From assembly GCA_963966185.1 (NCBI GenBank), contig CAWZYM010000016.1, positions 197,001 through 261,000 on the forward strand: a stretch of DNA of 64,000 bases, in the 5' to 3' direction. Positions 10,686 to 27,205 of the stretch are shown here, piece after piece. The notes under the pieces were generated by a model, which saw only the letters and a list, made by a program, of their open reading frames with translations, did no database searches and had not been told where the DNA came from. This DNA comes from Rhabditoides inermis (taxonomy: Eukaryota > Nematoda > Chromadorea > Rhabditida > Rhabditidae). Every line of letters begins with the position of its first letter. The first letter of the stretch is position 1. A program made the position numbers and the translations under genes.

Positions 10686-11895
10686 CACTACTCTATCCTG
10701 CCGCCGTCTCCAGAAAGCCAGATTGCTAATTTGCTTGAGCCAGGCTGAGGAGGGAATGGACTTCTCTCTCCGCTCCTCTACCGTATCCCCTAATCCTTCT
10801 AAGGACGCGCGGGAACTAGCATCATCGATAAACAATCAGTTGTAATAAGAAAACGTGTGAGCTAGAACCATAATTGGAAGAGTCCCTCGAGGTATCTCTG
10901 CCAAAAAGACGCACTTGCACACACAAAACAATGTCATGCACGTATCTTGCAAAGTAAGTAATCAATGCGTGCGCGCAGCGTGATAGCTGGTTGGAGGGGA
11001 CCAATTGAACTTGGCAGGATCGGGTGGGATCCAGTAAACAGTTGGCGACACAGCAACCAGCCAACACGCTGCGCAACCGCCGAGTATGCTCTACTCACGA
11101 CTCACCTGACCAGACGAAGTACAGGTTACCGTATTGAGAGAGAGTATTCGGGCACAGTGGCAGACAGGACAATCGTTGATTGATGGAGAATAAGAAGAAT
11201 GAGCATCGCACTATGATACCGCCTCTTCTCGCGCAATATCAAGTACCCTCTTCTCCTCTCACACTCAAATCACTTCACGCCCCATATCAAAAGCGCAATC
11301 AATCGATAAACTCACCCTCAGCAAACACACAGTGCAATACAGTGAAACGTAACAGTAGCCGGGAAACGTATGCTGGAAATGGAATGGGTGCAAGTGGAGA
11401 GTGGCAGGCTCGTTTCTATCCTCATCTCTCCCACTCCCCCAATTCACCCCCAGCGCTGACCCCGCCCCCTTTCCCCGAGCATCACTCACAAAACGACTTA
11501 CATAAGGCATTGTAAGGGCACATCTTCAAAAACAAAAAAAATGGTCGCGACAAAAAAACATGGAGACACACACCACACACATATATAGAATATATAGAGC
11601 TATGATTGTGATATGTGCAAAACAAATAAAGAAACATCAAAAATCGACATCTAGTCAGTCAGTCAGACTCGGGTCGCTGGGAACTGGAGAATATATTACT
11701 GGAAGGGGAAAGGGCACAACTCTCTACAGAGCTACTCTCGCATTAGCTAATATTACTTATATTAGGAAGGGGAACACGATAACTGACTCGTGCGGTGGTG
11801 GCTGGGAAGGAGTGGGAGGGGACGTAAAGTGAGGGTTGGGAGATGTGTGTGTAGTGGATATGGATGGCAGTGGGGCGCAGCCGGCGGCGGCGCGC
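9850..11895. other. Spacer between erm-1 and the unknown gene
   Basis: About 2 kb with no supported exon. It holds CT tracts (about 10098-10130), a GA tract (10634-10681) and a low-complexity CCT-rich patch near 9850-9990. The part next to 11895 presumably contains the erm-1 3' untranslated region. No tRNA or other RNA gene was seen. Confidence 0.5.
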
Positions 11896-16938
<5,043 letters not shown>

Positions 16939-16939
16939 G

Positions 16940-19699
16940 GCGGTGCGAGGAATCGGATGGAAGGATGCAAATCGTCAAAGGAGAGATCCGTGCGAGCGAG
17001 GAAGCAAGCTGAAAACGGAGCAGTCACGCAATGCAACAACCTGCCTGGCTACAAACAAGCGGCAGCCAATGGAAAGTACCGGAAACCGGGTACCGCCCAA
17101 TAAGAGGGTTAGAACTTTTATAAATGATATATAAAAAAACAAATGAAATCACCAACTTATCGGTGGCGGAGCCGCAAAAGAATGCCGCCTGCTTAGTCAG
17201 CCAGCTGACTCTGCCTACAATAACAGTACAATTATCACATTATCACAATCCAAAACTCAAAAACACAAGAGAGACATGGACGTTCGCGGGGTATAAAAAA
17301 TGACACATGCTATTAGAAGTGATTGTAAAGTGACACTCTGCAGGTGGACGGAGGAAGAGTGAGAGAAGCGAGGGGAAGAGATCGGAACGGAAAGAGACAG
17401 GAGAGCGCCGCCAAAACATCAAAGCAAACGCATCAATCAGCGAAAAAACGCTAACCCATTCATGAAACGGAGAGAGAAATAGAGATGTATACATTAAATC
17501 TGTGTCGTAAACAGTACTGAAATGTACGAGTGAAAGCAGACACGCTGATAACGATCGTCGATAGTGAGTACCAATCAAAACACCACGCGCTCTCACTATT
17601 TGCGGTTCGGTCGAGTGCGGAATGGAACATGCAAATGTAGTCGACTCGTACTGTGGAGACTAATACCGGCGTGTCGCAATGGCAGAAAGAGAGAGAGAGA
17701 GAGGGAGGGACAATGTGTCAGAGACTGTTATAGCGGACAATGAGTAACGGATCGGACGGCGGGCGCCACCCCATGACTCATCTCCCGTCCCTTCTCTCAA
17801 TCAAACAGCCACTACAGCATTCCTTCAGCCTCAGCCGGCTAGCAGCCAAGTGGGCGAATGAAAATGGAGAAAACGAAACAGCGAATACAAATGGGAGCGT
17901 ATGTGAACGCGGTTCGCATATAGTGAATCGCGCGCGCGAGATAAGCATCACATATGCAACCGGCGACGCGCAGAGAACGGGTCGGAAACACTGACCGGCT
18001 ACTGGTAACACGTATTATACAATTAGTAGGAACAAACGCAGCGGGTAGCCGGCGGCTGTGTATCAATTTCCGGGGCAAGGATAAGAGCGCGGTCTCGGAG
18101 AGAGAGCAGTGGATGCGCGAATATCTCGGCCACACGAGGCGAGTGCACCGGCGGATTGCATCAAAACAGGAACAAGGTCAATCGGGTGACGACGGTGACT
18201 CGAGCAGGTGGCGAGACGGCGGCGAGAGTGCGTGCGAAATGGAGAGGGCGCAGACGGATCTCGGCTAAACCGACATCGACACCCGAACCGTGCAATGAAA
18301 CTAATGAAACGGTGGATGCTTGGTGATAGAATGGGGCGCATCTGAATGGATGAAGGGGTGTGGAAGGGGTGCGGCGAGTAACGAGGATTCCAATCCACAA
18401 CGAACGGTGCGATTACGGGACGGGGCCATACAAAATAGACAGGCGCAAAAAGAGAGAACGGCGGAGGTGACAAAAAGAGGTATGGCTATGGGTGCGCGGG
18501 CCCGGCGGCTGGCTCGCCTCCTTTGCAGCCAGCCTCTCCCAAAACAAGGAGAGAGAGAGAGGCGGACCACTCGATCGATAATCGCGCACGCACTGTACGC
18601 TCTCACAAACACCCTCAAAATACACACACATACACACTCCGGCATAGAGAGACAACACGACACAACCTGATGATGACTTCTTCAAAACCCGTTTTCCTCG
18701 GATAAATAGCGGTCATGGGCAGCAGAAATCACCAACACACAATATGACAGCGGCGCCAAAAACTGTGGAGCGCGCGAAACGCGGCATTTGAATTGAAATA
18801 GAGCAAGGGTGTATGGAGAGAGAAAGAGGGAAAGCGGGCAGTGCGCAGCAGCGGGAAACGAACGAGAGGGTGTTTACAAAAGAGTGCGAGTGGATTCCGG
18901 TCAGTCAGTCTGCTGGTCGATAAGTCAATCGATACACAAATCGATCGAGTGAACGGCGCACGCGCTCGCTCGCGGCGAGTCAAGGGACAAGAGAGAGATG
19001 CGCAGATAGGGCGCGGAGATTTGCATAATAGGAGAATGGGGCGCAGGAGAGATCGGAAGTGGGGTGTTGTATGGGCGATCGGCGACGATCAATAGACGAC
19101 ATCGAGAGGGACACTAATCCGCACGCAACGCCCGATGAGACACCATATGCGGTCATTCAAAACATTCCGCCTTGGCCCTGCGCCAGGTGCGCATCTCACG
19201 AGTCTCTTTGTGTATCGCTGCAGATAAAATCGTGAGATACTATAATATCATTATACTGCAACATTGATAGAACAAACATAGAAAAGAAGCAACTGGAAAT
19301 GACAAAAAGAGCGGAAAATGCGGGAAAATCAGAGAGAAAACTGCGCAGTGACTAGTTGACACGTTTTGTTGGAATTACTAATTGTTTTTCGCCGCACAAC
19401 AAAACACTTTTTTCAAACATATTGATTTTATTCATGTTTCGACATTATGTATGCACTGGATCAAGTATACGGTAACAAAGACAACTTTCGTAATCCTGAA
19501 CGCATCCGGAATAGAGATAATCTCTTGCTCAAGTTACGATAAATAATTTTTACTACGATTCCGTTTGCCGAAAAATTCCGATTTAATAGCTCCGCCCCTC
19601 TTCAGCTGTTCGTCTCGTTGTTTTGTTTTCTTTTTGTTTTCTTGTTATTTGTTGTATATTTTTATTAGAATTTTGTCTAATCTATATGTTACCAGGTGT
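16940..19699. other. Divergent intergenic region between erm-1 and exoc-8
   Basis: About 2.7 kb between divergent genes, expected to hold both promoters. No exon with consistent splice sites and phase was found. Short GA tracts occur near 17690 and 18550. No RNA gene was recognised. Confidence 0.5.
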
Positions 19700-22038
19700 A
19701 TGTCGGAGGCGGACTCGCAGTCGACCCGTTCGGGTGCGACTGGCCACGGCAGCCACCACGCGGTAGATGATCAACTGGCAGCCGAGCAGTTCACCCCCGC
19801 CGACTGTATGTTTTTGTAAACTTTGTTCCGTTATCTATTGCTGTGTTGTTCAGACATCCGTGAGCGTTTGCGCGGCGTGCGCACCGGCGATGAGACGCGC
19901 AAGCTGCAGACACTGCGGTCAGTCTCCCATTACTTCTTACTCCCTCCCTCTTTTCCTTCATTGTTCGCATTCAGCTCTGAGATGAGCGCCATCAACTCTG
20001 CCTCGTCGGAGATGCTCAAGAACAACGTCTTCCAGAACTACCAGCAGTTCATCGACTCCAGCAAGGAAATCTCGCGTAAGTATTCATTAGTGTTAGCTTT
20101 GATTCGTTTGATGGCTTGAACATCCTGAACCCGACTGTTGAATTACAGACCTGGAACGCGAGATCTACCAGCTGTCGTCGTTGCTGCTCGATCAGAAGCA
20201 GCTCATCGAGAGTCTCATTCAAATGACGGGCGACGACAAGACCAGCATTCATACGGTACGCAGTCAGGGTGTTCCATGTTGTGATAACCATATGTAGGTG
20301 TCGTCGCACACGACGACCGCGTCGACCAACAACGTCATCCAGATGCTCGTGCAGAAGATGGACGGAATCGCCGTGAGTATTAGTTTCAGTCAATTCTAAA
20401 ACGCTTATGTGACAAAGAGAGTTACAGTCATACACGTTAGCATTAGTGCGTATTAGACATGGTAAATTCTTGATCACCAATCTATCAACTCTGTTGGCAG
20501 GGCATCCTGAACAACCTGCGCTCGTCGGACCGGGTGGTGCTGCACTCGGAGATGGATCTGCTGGACGCGGAGACGAAGCAGCCCGTGCAGCGCGCGCTCC
20601 TCGTCCTCCTCAACGACCGACTGCTCGTCGGCAGCCACGCGCCCGGCGGAAAGTTCACGTGAGATTCAAATTATTATATATGCATGACAAATGTGGCGCA
20701 GTCCTGAATCAACGTGATGTTTATTAGGATGAGTTATGCTACTTGCAGTCTGGAGTCGACGTTCTCGCTGAACAACGTGGCGGCGGTGAACGTGCGGGAC
20801 CGGGAGAGCGGCGACGCCGGATCGGCAGACAAGATGATCAAGCTGCTCATCTTCCCCGAACAGAGGTCCGTCCTGTAATACATTCATTTATTTGCTCTTT
20901 ATACTGTTTGGCTATGACTGTGTGCTATGTGGCACTGGCATGGGTGCATAATTACTATTCGATATTGTTTAGATACTACCGTTGCGAGTCTGCGCGGGTG
21001 AAGAAGTTGTGGTTGGACGAGATGGAGCAGCTGAAGCGGGAGCTGCTCCACGAGGGAGGCATGCAGAGGTGGGGCGGGAGTCTGTTTGGACTGGCATCAA
21101 ATGAATAGCATCTACCCTTTGAATCATGCATCTTTCACAGTGTACAGACATAACTCAATTTGGACGGTACCGAAAATGGGGAGGAGAATGCGTAACCCAT
21201 ATGATGTTTTCAGGCAGGCGACGATCCGCGGTAAGCGGAAGACGGTGAAGGAGCGTCTGGCGAGCGCCGCCTCGCCTGCCATCCCCTCTGCCCGCCTGGC
21301 AGAGGAAGACGAGCACGACTCGGACAAGAACGGGGAGATGAGTGAGTGGGGACGATTAATTGATTGGTTGATTGATTGACGCGAATCAACCGCGCGCTCT
21401 CTTTTCTTGTACTCTCTCCGAGTGTCTGGCGTTGACCGTGTGAGAGAGAGGAGCGGGGAGCGGGCGTCGCATCTTCTCGTTGCGAATTTTAGACTGATAC
21501 CATATTTGCAGAGCATCGCGTAGTGTAGTGATTAGCGACCTTTTACCTTTACCATATTACCTTTACCCATTTACATTTTACCTTTATCATCTTTGCAGAC
21601 GAGGTGGAGGCGGCGTGGCTGGCTGAGCTGCCGGCCGAGCTGGACGACTGCATCGCGCACCGCGACCTGGACAGCGCGGTCGAGCTGATACTCGAGTGGA
21701 AGAGCTGCGAGATGAACGAGCCCACGGCCGACGCGCAGATCGCCGCCAGGGAGAAGCAGGTACGTGCCGCAGTTGTGCTATATTCCTAGAATCACATGTA
21801 GTCGCTATTCGTGGCTTCCAAACCCATAGTTGCATTTGTTGGCTTGCAGATCGTGTCCCTGCTGTCGGACGACGTGCGCCGTCCGGGCGCCGTGCACGGC
21901 GGACCGCGAGCCATGAAGAAGGCGAGGACACTGCTCACACAACTGGGGAGGGGTGGGTACGGGGAGGCAGATGGTGCGAGAGAAGGAGGATGGAGCGATG
22001 AAAGTGGAGTACTCAGGAAGAGGGGAAATCTGATAGGG

Positions 22039-22080
<42 letters not shown>

Positions 22081-23411
22081 TGGGTGGTGTTGTAGGCACG
22101 TACGCGGTGGACATCTACCTGCGCCGGCGCGGCGCGCTCGTCCGTCAGGCGATGCGAGACGTGGCCGTGGCAGAGGTGGGTGTCGTTATCCTCGAATCCA
22201 GAGACTCGTCTCTTCAAATTATCCCTTCCTCCGAGTTCCTTTCCTAAAAGCCACGAATCTTATCAAATTACTTTGTAATGGTTTTCTAAGAGACTGACCG
22301 CGCCTCAATTTGCATAATTGCAGGAGCCGCTGTCGTACGTGCGCCAGCTGACGGCGCTCTTCTACCAGGCAGTCGGCGACATTGCCAGCGAGTTCCTCGA
22401 TCAGACACAGTACTACTGCCAGGTAAGAGTCGTATTTGTAATCGAGTAGCGGCCAGTCTCTTCGAAACTCTTTTCAATACTGAATTCGAAACGAAGGGGC
22501 TGTTTCGAAGAAACTGATTTCACATCAACACCTACTGTGACTGCCGCATGTCATGAAGATGAAGTTGAGAGTGGACGAGAGTGTATTTCAGGTGCTGCAG
22601 TGGTGTTCGAGCGAGCTGAGCGTGCTGCTCTCGCTAGTCAGAAGGCACGTGATTGGTGAGTCATTGTAGGATACGTTCTGCAGGAGAGACGTTCGATTTT
22701 ATTGGAATAGCTGCAATTGGGATATGGAAATGGAACGCAATGCTTTCAACAAATCAATGGTTTCAGGCATCAATCAATCAATCAATCGTTTATCCGGAAT
22801 CGTTATATCTGAATATGACAACACAATCATAATGATATGAAGCATACAGTAGTGCCTAAGATGCTAGATACATAGGCTAACGCCGGGGAAAGACAGGTAG
22901 GCTGACGAGGTTAGTGGTGGGAAGGCGATACTTGATCGATCATCATTCCTGGACCATTAGAGTACCATTCTTGACGTGTAGCTCCGGGTTTTCCTTTGCT
23001 TCCATGCCAATTAGTATCTCCTCGCGCCAAAGCTGCTTCCACATGAGGGTACTTCCCGCCGCCTCACTGGTTACTCGGGAAGGATTCTTGTCGATGACCG
23101 AACATTCGGCGGCGGTGGGGCAAAATGAGGACCCGACCGCACGCCGCGGGGAAAAGAAGAAGAATAAGAATAAGAAGATCGCTCAGGCATCATGCATAGT
23201 AATGTAGGGATGAAATTACGTGTACTTGTTCAGAGGTGGCTCCGACGATGGCCGTGCTGGCATACACGTGGCGGATATTGATGCAAATGTGCGACGATCT
23301 CAGCAAGATGGGTGTGCAGCTCACGTTCATGGTATGGAGAAGGGGGAGGAGAGAAGGGAGAGAGAAGGGGAGAGAGAGAGAAGGAGAGGGGGAAGAGAGA
23401 GAGGGAGGGAG

Positions 23412-23463
<52 letters not shown>

Positions 23464-24419
23464 TCTCATCTAGGTACACCGCCTGCTGGGCGCGTCTCTC
23501 TCGGCGGCTCTCGAATCGGACCGCGTCCACACTGTCCAGTCGATGAAGACCAGGATGGCGGTGAGTTGTTTGTTTGTTGTTGTTGTTGTTTATTACTCTT
23601 CCTATTTGTATAGACTTTCATGTGTTTTTGTATATTTGTAAAGGAGTTTGGTAATTTCTGATTTACAGGACGAGCGCTGGCGTCCCAACCAGCTCGACTC
23701 TGACTCTGCTCTATCACGTCTCTTGGAAGGTATGTCATTGTTCTCGAGCCAGTTGGGGTCTTTCTGTATCTTTCTGTGGATGATAGGTCATCTCACTATA
23801 CCTTTCAGAGCTGTCAGACGTGGGTCTATCGGCTGATTGGGCGACGGCCGCCGACCAGCCCACACTCAACATCTCCCCCAACACACTCCACTTCACCAGC
23901 ACAGCCCACGCACTCGCCAAGCATCTCGGAGTGTTCCTGGGGTGGGTGCGAGTGGGAAGAGGGAGGAGAGAGAGAGGACTTCTCTCCTTCTCCTCACTGC
24001 GAAGAGGCAGAAGAGAGAGGGTTGGGGCGGAGAGAGAGAGATTCGTTGCAGTTCTCCCCTTCGCGCCACGTGCGAGTCGTACGCGCTCGAGTTGTGGCGC
24101 GCCTACCTCTCCCACCTCGACGAAGCAGACACGCAGTCGGTCGTCCATCCCTACTCCACCACCTTTGTCGTCACTCAGGTACGGCAAGGAGACTCATTAC
24201 TGATTATGTGTTCTTGATTGTATCGGATGTTTTGGTGATCATGACTTATTATTTTGTGAGTGTTTGCAGGTGCTTCCGCTGTGCGATCAGCTGCTGTCAG
24301 AAGAGGACTCTCGTCCCCTGCTCGACAGTCTTCTTCGAAGCGAGTTCCCCCAGCTACTCAAGTATGTCGCCTCGGATGGAGAGGAGGACGAGGAGGAGGA
24401 GGAAGTCGCACACGTGTAG
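19700..24419 (+). CDS. exoc-8: Exocyst complex subunit Exo84/EXOC8, 704 residues
   Basis: Subunit of the octameric exocyst that tethers secretory vesicles to the plasma membrane. Twenty exons, all phases closing: 19700-19805, 19854-19917, 19975-20075, 20149-20255, 20298-20372, 20501-20658, 20749-20865, 20973-21068, 21214-21341, 21599-21759, 21850-21952, 22096-22175, 22324-22422, 22592-22655, 23234-23331, 23474-23560, 23669-23729, 23809-23941, 24052-24178, 24270-24419. The N-terminal helix contains the family signature QFIDSSKEISHLEREIYQLS, followed by a PH-like region (RALLVLLNDRLLVGS; residues about 200-310) and a helical C-terminal rod (DDCIAHRDLDSAVELI, QWCSSELSVLL). The tail is acidic. 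An acceptor-like ACCAG lies 4 nt before the ATG, consistent with spliced-leader addition. Three introns carry GA tracts. Confidence 0.93.
22943..23175 (-). other. GC-rich antisense open frame inside an exoc-8 intron
   Basis: Within the longest exoc-8 intron (22656-23233) the minus strand holds an open frame of about 75 codons ending in TGA at 22943. It reads FFSPRRAVGSSFCPTAAE, then VIDKNPSRVTSEAAGSTLMW and KQLWREEILIGMEAKENPEL. The composition is protein-like and the GC content far exceeds the flanking intron. No in-frame ATG starts the frame, so it is either the last exon of a nested gene, a retrocopy fragment or chance. Confidence 0.35.
23340..23461. repeat. GA microsatellite in an exoc-8 intron
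   Basis: GGGAGAGA-type repeats passing into pure (GA)n. It fills the intron 23332-23473. Confidence 0.9.
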
Positions 24420-24720
24420 AGACCGTTTTCTGTGAGTACGGTAGAGTACTGTAGATATCGTATCCCGATTGTGAGTTTAATTTATACCACGTTCATAATG
24501 TTTGTACCATTGATGTGCCTCTGTGATATTGTAGCACTGCTTAATAAAGAGTATTTATTGGCGCGAAAGAGATACTCTGGAATCGGTACAAACATGCATA
24601 TATGTACAGTGAGACCAAAAGGAGGTTAGCCGATTTGCCAGGAGTGGCATATCGATTAGTTATTAGATTGGCGAGGCATGGGAGAGAGGAACCGGTGTGT
24701 GGAGTGGATAGACTGGTGAT
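24420..24720. other. Convergent 3' spacer of exoc-8 and psf-2
   Basis: Contains AATAAA at about 24543, about 120 nt after the exoc-8 stop. No gene is seen. Confidence 0.55.
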
Positions 24721-24846
24721 CTACCGCCGGCTGGAGCCGAGGAAGGTCGAGTCGGAGTGGTTCTGATCGTGCTCGTGCATGTTCTCAAGAAGACGATCCA
24801 CCTGGAAGGTAGAGGTAGGGGAGAGGGGGAGAGAGAAAGAGAGATG

Positions 24847-24892
<46 letters not shown>

Positions 24893-26227
24893 ACCTGCTT
24901 AGTGGCGGCGAGTAGAGGAGCTCGCAGCCCGGCCCATTCCATCGCCAGAACGCCCGTCATCTGCGCCGTGCTGTTTTGGTGCTGAAACGAGAAAATACAT
25001 AGGTATACATTATACAGCAATAAAAATCATACTTGATAAAATGATAGCACAGATGAATGAAGTGAAGGACCAGCTTTTTCGATCGAGTTTATGACGTCAT
25101 CCACTCACCTGTGAGAGGAACTTGAGTACGGAGGTGCGCAGCTTGGCCTCCCGCTTGTCCCACAGGTCCTGCACCAACAGCTTCAACTATAAGGGAGATG
25201 AGTAGAGCTACAGTATCCATTAATTACCGTAATCCACCAGCTACCGTACCTGATCGCCGTCGACGAGGTCCTCCTTGGCCTCTCGCACCAGCATGTGCGC
25301 CGTCTCGAAGAACGCGGCGGGAAGGACGGTGAGACTCGCCTCAAGTATCGATCGATATAGAACAGGTATGACGTATGACATGCACACAAATCGAACAATG
25401 GAATAGCTACGGTTCGGAACTGAATGTATTCGATTAGATTTTCAGGGATTCTACAGGAATCCAGTCACGTCTTCAGATTGATATAGTCAATGACGTCATC
25501 CACTCACCTGTTCGGTCTCGTCGACGACGTAGCGCTTCAGCTCGTCCACGTTCAGCCACTCGGGAGGCTGAAGGGGTTGCGGTAAGTGAGAGAAATGGTA
25601 CAGTAAGTTGGAAAGACACTCACGATTATGGTGCATTTCTGCCGCTTTCGCAGATTGATCGCCAGCCAGAGGGGAACCTGCAAGTGGGAAGTCAACATAA
25701 AACAACGATAACACAAGAAACACTAATAGACAAAAAGAGAGGACGACACCTAGTGCAGACAAAACACAATGTCTGAGACTCAAAAAGCCGGCACTCACTT
25801 CGACAGGTATTCCGGCCTCGAACGGGCCGACGTCGCCGCACACCAGTCGCAGCACGTCGTCCTCGCTGAACTTCGGCGTGATCTGCAACAGACACGGCAT
25901 CTGCGGGGAAACATGCACATCATACGATACGAATTCAAATTTATCAGGTATTGCGTGTCTGATACGTTACACTACACTACGATACATGCCGATTCAATTT
26001 ACTGAACTTTTTGGACTGCATAAGTTCTTTATCGTTTCCATACAATTTGCGACTAATTGGGAACAACCACCGTGGGATTGTGGAGCACATGGTGTGACTG
26101 CTATTGCAAAACACAGGTGAATATGTATGTGACAAGACGGAAACTACAAAAAGGGAGTAATTGCAAAAAAAGTGCTCACGCTGATGAGCGCGTCTCCGGC
26201 GAGAAACTCGCACTGCTCCGGGTTCAT
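24721..26227 (-). CDS. psf-2: DNA replication complex GINS protein PSF2, 199 residues
   Basis: PSF2/GINS2 is one of four GINS subunits which, with Cdc45 and MCM2-7, form the CMG replicative helicase in the nucleus. Eight exons, each a multiple of three: 26227-26180, 25900-25799, 25677-25624, 25567-25508, 25339-25250, 25186-25109, 24981-24895, 24801-24721. The N-terminus MNPEQCEFLAGDALIS is followed by DVGPFEAGIPVE and VPLWLAINLRKRQKC, then PPEWLNVDELKRYV, all diagnostic of PSF2; the helical C-terminal domain contains LVQDLWDKREAKLR. The C-terminal extension (NHSDSTFLGSSRR) is nematode-like. A TTGCAG acceptor directly precedes the ATG, suggesting trans-splicing. It is convergent with exoc-8, with 301 nt between stops. 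The exon beginning at 25339 uses a weak acceptor (CTTGAG). Confidence 0.93.
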
Positions 26228-26918
26228 CTGCAAGCATACGGTACTATACTGGTTTGCACAAGTAATCTACGTGTCATATCGTACATGAACACACAAAACA
26301 CTGTCAAATTGCTTGCAAAACTCGAAAAAGGTGCGGTGCGCGCCGGGTGATTGCTCGCGCATTCAAATCGAAGGTGCTTGGCGCGCGATTGGCGCGGGGT
26401 CGCAGGAATGCCTGGGGCCAGACGGGAGAGAGAGAGGGGAATGGGAGATGGCACGAGTGGAGTGTGCCATATACTGGAGGGCACATCTCCAGACTAGAGG
26501 ACCCCCGAGTCTGTGAAAGAATGTGATGAGGGAGATCTGGTGCTCTCTGATCCTTGACTCTTATCCTGGATTTCAGAGTATTCCAGTTTTCCCCATGAGT
26601 CTGAACGAGACAATACCATAGTATACATCTGGCAAGTACTACGCTATTCTTCGAGACATACTCTGGCACTGCTTGCGCAATAAGCCCAGCATAATAGAGC
26701 ATGGTCAAAGGCCGTTGGTGAGTATCGCCTTTCGCGCACCTCTACTATACAACGAATACGCGATGTGGTGTTGTGGTTCCTAATAGGCTGCTGCGTCGTT
26801 GCGGATTCAGTACAATCGACTATAGGGCTCATTAGAACCTGGAGACATCTGATATGCCTAGCTATATGGTATAAGGTATAAAAGGGGGCAGGAAGAAGCA
26901 GTCGCTTCAGCCGCCCCG
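26228..26918. other. Divergent spacer between psf-2 and the DEG/ENaC gene
   Basis: About 690 nt, presumably both promoters. No exon was supported. A TTCAG lies 9 nt before the downstream ATG. Confidence 0.5.
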
Positions 26919-27153
26919 ATGAGTGAGCGTGAGACTATCACCGTCCGAATCAAGGAGAAGAAACGTGAGTCGTGTTTTGTTCTTGTTTTCAACACCTAAA
27001 GCGTTGCACACTCTTAGAGCTACAAAAAGGCGCGTAGCCATACTCGTTCCCGGTGCTGAAATGACCGGAAGTCGAGGGTTGCGCAATCACGGCACATTCT
27101 CTCGCGCACCCTTTCCCATCGTAGCCATACCAACCGAAAGCACCCTCTCAATT

Positions 27154-27205
<52 letters not shown>

